A stretch of 64,000 nucleotides of DNA from UMGS1958 sp045542415 (GTDB lineage Bacteria; Bacillota; Clostridia; UBA1381): the NCBI GenBank assembly GCA_045542415.1, contig JAZQKZ010000066.1:1-64000 (forward strand), read 5' to 3'. Made by a program: the position numbers and the translations under genes. This document shows positions 59,926-64,000 of the stretch, piece by piece. The stretch's first letter is position 1, and every line of letters starts with the position of its first letter. The notes beneath the pieces are model-generated. The model did no database searches. It saw nothing but the letters and a program-made list of their open reading frames with translations, and had not been told where the DNA came from.

Positions 59926-60018
59926 TTAAATTCCCCTTAAATCATAATCTGCTATCATTATAACATACCCAAAAAGCCGTGTCAACAATCAGCACCAAAA
60001 CGTAACCAAAAATTCACA

Positions 60019-60051
60019 CGAAAAAAGAGCCGGTCTTGCGACCGACTCTTT
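60019..60051 (-). terminator. terminator after the SLH protein gene
   Basis: The stem AAAGAGTCGGTC / GACCGGCTCTTT with a GCAA loop is followed by TTTTTT on the minus strand. Confidence 0.9.
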
Positions 60052-60085
60052 GTAAATGTCTTATATCAAAGATGATTTGTTAAAA

Positions 60086-63000
60086 TCAATCCTTTGAGTT
60101 TGACGGAACATAAACTACAGCCTCTGTTACCTCATCGTCAACAACCTTGAGAAGAGCTAAAGTAACCTTACCATAGTTCGGGTTCTCCTCTGAAGCGTCA
60201 GCGTTAAGAACTGATGACTCGAAGTTAACGATTTCATCGCTTCTTGTTTCCTTACCGTTAGCATCAACCTCAACGATAAATGCGCTGTTCGGGAATGTTG
60301 TCTTCTTGATACCAGCAACTGATGTTGTGTCAACTCTGTCCTTAGCCTTCTTGAGGTCGTAATCGTAAACATATACGTTTACTGACTCAGCTAAATCATA
60401 ATCAACAGCCTCATCAATGTTAACGTTTGCAAGATCATCAGCCTCAACAACTAAGCTAACCTCACCGTTACCATTTGCAACAACTGCACCGAATACGAGC
60501 TCACACTCATCAACATCCTTTGATCTGTTGAAGTGGAGTGAAGCACCCTCAACACCTGCGAAACCATCAGCAACTGTTGAATTTACTGCATCAAACTTAG
60601 CACCCTTTACATAATCAGCATAGAACTCTGTGTATGTGTTAGCAACTGACTTGCTGAGAATCGGGTAAACGTTTGTTACCTCGTTCTCGCTGTTCTTCTT
60701 GAAGAAGAATGCATCACCTGCTACTAAATCCTCAGCGAGGTCATCTGACTCTAATAAGAGAGTTGTTAACTCACCGCCAACGTAAGCTCTTACAGCTTCC
60801 ATTGAACCGTTATCTGTATCCTCTGTTGATGATGTTACATATACAGCGATGTTGCTGTTTACGTTTAATCCAGCTGTACCAGCTGTGATAAGAACTAACT
60901 TAGCAACGTCCTCTGAACCTGTCTCGCCGAATGCATAACCTGTGTAAGTTGTGCCATCTACTAAGTCAGCGTATGACATTGTTACAGCGTCGCCGTCCTC
61001 GAGGTACTCCTGTACATCGATGAACTCTGTGATAGCCTCTGAAACCTTAACTGAACCGAGCTTGCTTGTTGAAGCCTTGTAAGCCTTTGTGTCGATGTCA
61101 GCATCAGCTGATACAACACCCTTGAAGTTTAACTCACCGTTTGTCTTAACTGTGTACTCGATTACACGGTTCTGAACAGCCTCTCTGTTAGCCATCTTCT
61201 CGTCTGTATCGAACATGCTGTCGTCAGCCATAAGAGCAGCCTTAAGATCATCATAATCATCAGCATCTACCATGTAGTTAACCTTACCCTCTGTTGTGAT
61301 AAGTGTAGCTGCATAGTCAGCACCACCGTTTGTATCGTAAACGTTCTCTAAGATAGCGAACTTCTTAGCTGAAGCTAAGTCATCTACCATAGCGATCTTA
61401 CCAAATACGTTTAAGTAGATTGTGTAGCTGTTACCATTCTCTAAATCAGCAGCGTCAGCCCATGCCTTCTTGTATGTCTCGCCGTTGTCAAATGTGTACT
61501 CGCCCTCTTCGATGTCTGAGCTCTTGAGCTTACCTTCAACTACGTCACGGCTTACCATAACCTCGTATGAATCTGAATCCTCAAAGCCCTTTGTTACGTC
61601 GTAAGCAACTGTTAATACGTCCTTAGCCTGGAGGTCTGAAACTGAGATAGCCTCACCGTTTAATGTAAGGTTGTACTCCTTATCCTCGTCCTCAAAGTCA
61701 ACTACTAACTCTGCTACATCGCCGTCTGATGTTGTCTCGAATGAGATAACTGCCTCATCCTCGTCAACCTCTACATAGTCAACGATAGCGTCAACATACT
61801 TTGTGATCATAGCGTAGTCATACTTACCATCTGTTGATGACTTAGCTGTGTCTGATGTGTCAACTAATGTGATTGTACCTGTCTCATTGTCAACTAATAA
61901 AGCTGAAAGAGTATCATAATCCTCACCAGCCTCATCAGTTAAATCTGCTAATGAGTAGTCTGTCGGAACACCGTTAACATATACTTCAAAATCTTCGTTG
62001 TTGATCTTGTATGTGTCATACTTTGACTGTGAAGCATCCTTGTACATCTCTAATGAGTCGTACTTATCTCCACCCTTGAACTGTCTGAAGTTCTCTGTTG
62101 CGAGCTCAACCTGCTCTGTTGCACCGTACGGTGTAAGTGAGATGAGTGTTAACTCATCGTTGTCATCCTCTACGAGAATAGCCTCTGCATAAGCTAATAA
62201 GTTAGCGTCTGTGTTAGTAACATCGCCCTTATAAACTGTAACCTTCTCGCCCTCTTCGTCGCCCTCATCCTGAGCGTCGTATGAATAACCTAACCAGTTA
62301 TCTGACTTCTCTACTGCGAACTCAACTTCGTCAGCCTCACAAGCACCTGTCTTGAATGTGCCTGTTACACGACCATATACTAAGTATGCATCGTGAGCGT
62401 AGTTTAATAAGTTCTGGTAGCCGTCCTTTGTACCGTCTAAGTCACCTGAACCGTCCTTAACAACTGTCTTCGGAACCGGTCTGCCCCAAGCGTCATTCTC
62501 GTAACCGTCTGATACACAGATCGGGCACTTTAATGCGTTGTCGATCATCTGAGCAACCTGTGCTCTTGTAGCTGCATCGTCGTTACCTACGCCTGATACA
62601 CCCTCGTTTAAGCCAAGGCTGTAACCATACTTTAAGTAACCGTTCGGCCAGCCACCCTCATTCTCAGCGTATGAGCTGTAGCCTAAAGCTGCAACTAACA
62701 TCTTGATAGCCTGAGCATATGTAACGTTATCTTCCGGACCAAACTGTGTTGCGCTGTATCCGTTGATGAAGTTTGATGCTGTAGCTGATGTACCTGTTGC
62801 TACGAAGCCTGCTGCCCAGTGATTACCTGTTACGTCAGCAAACTGTGTGTCCTTACCTGCAGCAGCCTCAGCAGCTGAAACAGCTGTCTCGCCTAATGCA
62901 GTAACGATCATCTTTGTGATCTGTGCTCTTGTTACGTTCTGATCCGGACCAAATGTACCGTCATCGAAACCGTTGATGATGTTTAATGCAACTAACTCAT

Positions 63001-63127
63001 CAACAGCCTGCTTGTATGAAGCTGTGTCAGCTACATCCGGAAAAGAAGCAGCAAATGCAGCTACGCTTGAAGCTGAAACAGCTAAAGCTGAAGCTACTGA
63101 AATTACCTTCTTGAGATTCTTATTCAT
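60086..63127 (-). CDS. SLH-domain protein, probable S-layer protein
   Basis: This 1013-residue protein has a signal peptide (about 1-27, ending AFA) and three S-layer-homology modules (28-80, 96-150, 157-200) with GFDDGTFGPDQNVTRAQ and GYSATQFGPEDNVTYAQ. SLH modules bind secondary wall polymer. The remaining 800 residues are acidic, rich in Asp, Glu, Ala and Thr with no Trp/Cys core apart from CPIC (201-204), and no enzyme motif was found. A strong promoter and long leader fit a very abundant protein. Confidence 0.85.
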   Translation of the reverse strand: MNKNLKKVISVASALAVSASSVAAFAASFPDVADTASYKQAVDELVALNIINGFDDGTFGPDQNVTRAQITKMIVTALGETAVSAAEAAAGKDTQFADVTGNHWAAGFVATGTSATASNFINGYSATQFGPEDNVTYAQAIKMLVAALGYSSYAENEGGWPNGYLKYGYSLGLNEGVSGVGNDDAATRAQVAQMIDNALKCPICVSDGYENDAWGRPVPKTVVKDGSGDLDGTKDGYQNLLNYAHDAYLVYGRVTGTFKTGACEADEVEFAVEKSDNWLGYSYDAQDEGDEEGEKVTVYKGDVTNTDANLLAYAEAILVEDDNDELTLISLTPYGATEQVELATENFRQFKGGDKYDSLEMYKDASQSKYDTYKINNEDFEVYVNGVPTDYSLADLTDEAGEDYDTLSALLVDNETGTITLVDTSDTAKSSTDGKYDYAMITKYVDAIVDYVEVDEDEAVISFETTSDGDVAELVVDFEDEDKEYNLTLNGEAISVSDLQAKDVLTVAYDVTKGFEDSDSYEVMVSRDVVEGKLKSSDIEEGEYTFDNGETYKKAWADAADLENGNSYTIYLNVFGKIAMVDDLASAKKFAILENVYDTNGGADYAATLITTEGKVNYMVDADDYDDLKAALMADDSMFDTDEKMANREAVQNRVIEYTVKTNGELNFKGVVSADADIDTKAYKASTSKLGSVKVSEAITEFIDVQEYLEDGDAVTMSYADLVDGTTYTGYAFGETGSEDVAKLVLITAGTAGLNVNSNIAVYVTSSTEDTDNGSMEAVRAYVGGELTTLLLESDDLAEDLVAGDAFFFKKNSENEVTNVYPILSKSVANTYTEFYADYVKGAKFDAVNSTVADGFAGVEGASLHFNRSKDVDECELVFGAVVANGNGEVSLVVEADDLANVNIDEAVDYDLAESVNVYVYDYDLKKAKDRVDTTSVAGIKKTTFPNSAFIVEVDANGKETRSDEIVNFESSVLNADASEENPNYGKVTLALLKVVDDEVTEAVVYVPSNSKD

Positions 63128-63244
63128 AGTCTCAAATCCTCCCTTTGTATTGTTGTTTTTTCGAAGGGTATTTTGTACTGTATTTCCGTCAGATTAACCC
63201 TTCTTCTTTCTGCCGGAAACCTCGACTGAGAATACTCAGTCTTC
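63128..63244 (-). promoter_or_regulatory. 5' leader of the SLH protein message
   Basis: About 117 bases of leader precede the start. A hairpin (GACTGAG-TATT-CTCAGTC, 63224-63241) begins within a few bases of the predicted 5' end, an arrangement known to stabilise messages. A second pair, AAGGGT and ACCCTT, could form a larger stem before the AAGGGAGGA ribosome binding site. Confidence 0.6.
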
Positions 63245-63250
63245 ACATTG

Positions 63251-63279
63251 ATTATAACACGCAAGACTGTTTATGTCAA
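63251..63279 (-). promoter_or_regulatory. strong promoter of the SLH protein gene
   Basis: On the minus strand TTGACA (63274-63279) and TATAAT (63251-63256) have a 17-base spacer, a perfect consensus. Confidence 0.88.
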
Positions 63280-63680
63280 TGTGTGCATACAGTTGTAAAA
63301 AAACTGTAAAAACATTGTCACCGATTCACCTGCGCCGGTGCAATGCTTAATATTACGGTAACGGTTCACACAATGCTTCTACCCAATTTTCAGCAAACCG
63401 CTACTAAATATTCTACTACCAAATGCCGATATTGTCAACACTTTTTTTCTTCCAACCGCCAATTTTCTTGCCAATTTCGGGATTTTTATAAAAAATCCAC
63501 AAAGCCGCGGCGGTATTTCCAAAAGTCACTTGTCAATATTTATATACTGATTTGGTCTTTCAATACGTTAGACGTAAAGTTCCAAAAAAAGTTCCACTTT
63601 TTTTAAATTTTTTTATTTTTTCTTTTTTTCTTCCTAATATATATAGGAAGAAATCCGGGATGATTATGGGGCAGGCAATC
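63280..63680. other. AT-rich spacer without a supported gene
   Basis: About 400 bases hold no frame with a ribosome binding site. Visible are a direct repeat of AAAGTTCCA (about 63575-63595), long T runs, and a palindrome TTCTTCCTA / TAGGAAGAA at 63628-63652 without a T run after it on either strand. Confidence 0.6.
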
Positions 63681-63709
63681 AAAAAAAGAGATGCCGCAGC
63701 ATCCCTTTT
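63681..63709 (-). terminator. terminator after the Cys-rich peptide gene
   Basis: The stem AGGGATGC / GCATCTCT (one G-T pair) with a short loop is followed by seven T on the minus strand. Confidence 0.75.
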
Positions 63710-63714
63710 TAGCC

Positions 63715-63915
63715 TTAGCAGCATGAATCATGTCGCTCGTCACAGTCATCGTCATCCCGTGACGGTAAACATTTCCTGTCACAACAGCAGCAACAGCAAT
63801 TATTCCCGCTCCCGAAAATATTGCCGTCCGAGCAAAGAACAAGAATAACAATAATTACTATCCATATCCACCAGCCCGATCCGTTGTCATTACCGCAGTT
63901 TCCGAATAAGCTCAT
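63715..63915 (-). CDS. Cys-rich small membrane peptide
   Basis: This 66-residue peptide starts MSLFGNCGNDNGSG, followed by one membrane helix (WWIWIVIIVILVLC, about 15-28). The C-terminal tail contains six consecutive Cys (NNCCCCCCDRKC), then an Asp run and DSCC; there are 12 Cys in total. AAAGGAGG nine bases upstream fixes this start; a longer frame exists but has no such site. Comparable short Gly/Cys hydrophobic proteins are common in Clostridia and unannotated. Function unknown. Confidence 0.65.
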   Translation of the reverse strand: MSLFGNCGNDNGSGWWIWIVIIVILVLCSDGNIFGSGNNCCCCCCDRKCLPSRDDDDCDERHDSCC

Positions 63916-64000
63916 ATTCAACAGCCTCCTTTCACAGTATATTATGCTGCAAAGGACGGTTGTGTGATAAAACATATGCAATCTGCACGTCGGCAGACTG

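Noticed and set aside
63628..63652. Palindrome TTCTTCCTA / TAGGAAGAA considered as a terminator
   Set aside because: No T run follows the stem on either strand.

Overview
The window reads as the chromosome of a gut-type member of the Clostridia (Bacillota). The ribosomal protein order is the Gram-positive one. Ribosome binding sites are strong AGGAGG types and promoters are TTGACA/TATAAT types, nearly all with 17-base spacers. There are SLH-domain surface proteins, copper-amine-oxidase-N (CuAO_N) repeat proteins, and very large secreted pectin-degrading enzymes. A pectin-specialised coccus such as Monoglobus is a plausible source, but that is inference from gene content and not a database match. 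No tRNA, rRNA, CRISPR array, transposase, integrase or phage gene was found.

Layout. 1-17,700 is almost entirely one minus-strand array: the S10, spc and alpha ribosomal protein operons with secY, adk, map, a KOW-domain protein, infA, rpmJ, rpoA and rplQ, followed by a sirtuin. The array is read from a promoter near 17,700 through a long leader, and a 338-base gap between rpmJ and rpsM probably holds a second start. 17,900-32,500 is mixed: a zinc-ribbon membrane protein, an iron-dependent alcohol dehydrogenase, cardiolipin synthase, a cdaA-cdaR (c-di-AMP) operon continuing into a two-domain aldolase and an SGNH protein, a CuAO_N-cohesin protein, two metal-responsive regulators, and a pair not recognised from any described system (a Ser/Phe tetrapeptide-repeat protein next to a glycosyltransferase-like protein). 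32,600-43,000 is the pectin block: a PL1-type pectate lyase and a 2517-residue protein carrying both a rhamnogalacturonan-acetylesterase-like and a pectin-methylesterase domain plus SLH-like modules. 43,100-52,900 holds a degenerate CCA-enzyme homologue, secG, hflX, a YigZ protein, thioredoxin, rpmF-yceD, and the rplKA / rplJL / nusG-secE-rpmG genes in an altered order. 53,000-64,000 holds a capsule-type BY-kinase/co-polymerase pair with a lipoprotein, hslO, a tatD-formyl-THF ligase-DJ-1-rodA operon, a 1013-residue SLH (probable S-layer) protein behind a strong promoter, and a tiny Cys-rich membrane peptide.

How it fits together. The window combines growth genes (ribosome, Sec translocon, RodA, c-di-AMP) with secreted and cell-wall-anchored pectinases. 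De-acetylation, de-methylation and lyase cleavage are complementary steps on pectin, and SLH modules would hold the large enzyme at the surface next to the S-layer protein. The least explained items are the tetrapeptide-repeat/glycosyltransferase pair, the CCA-enzyme homologue that has lost its catalytic residues, and a dispersed palindromic repeat of about 45 bases with three full copies in this window.
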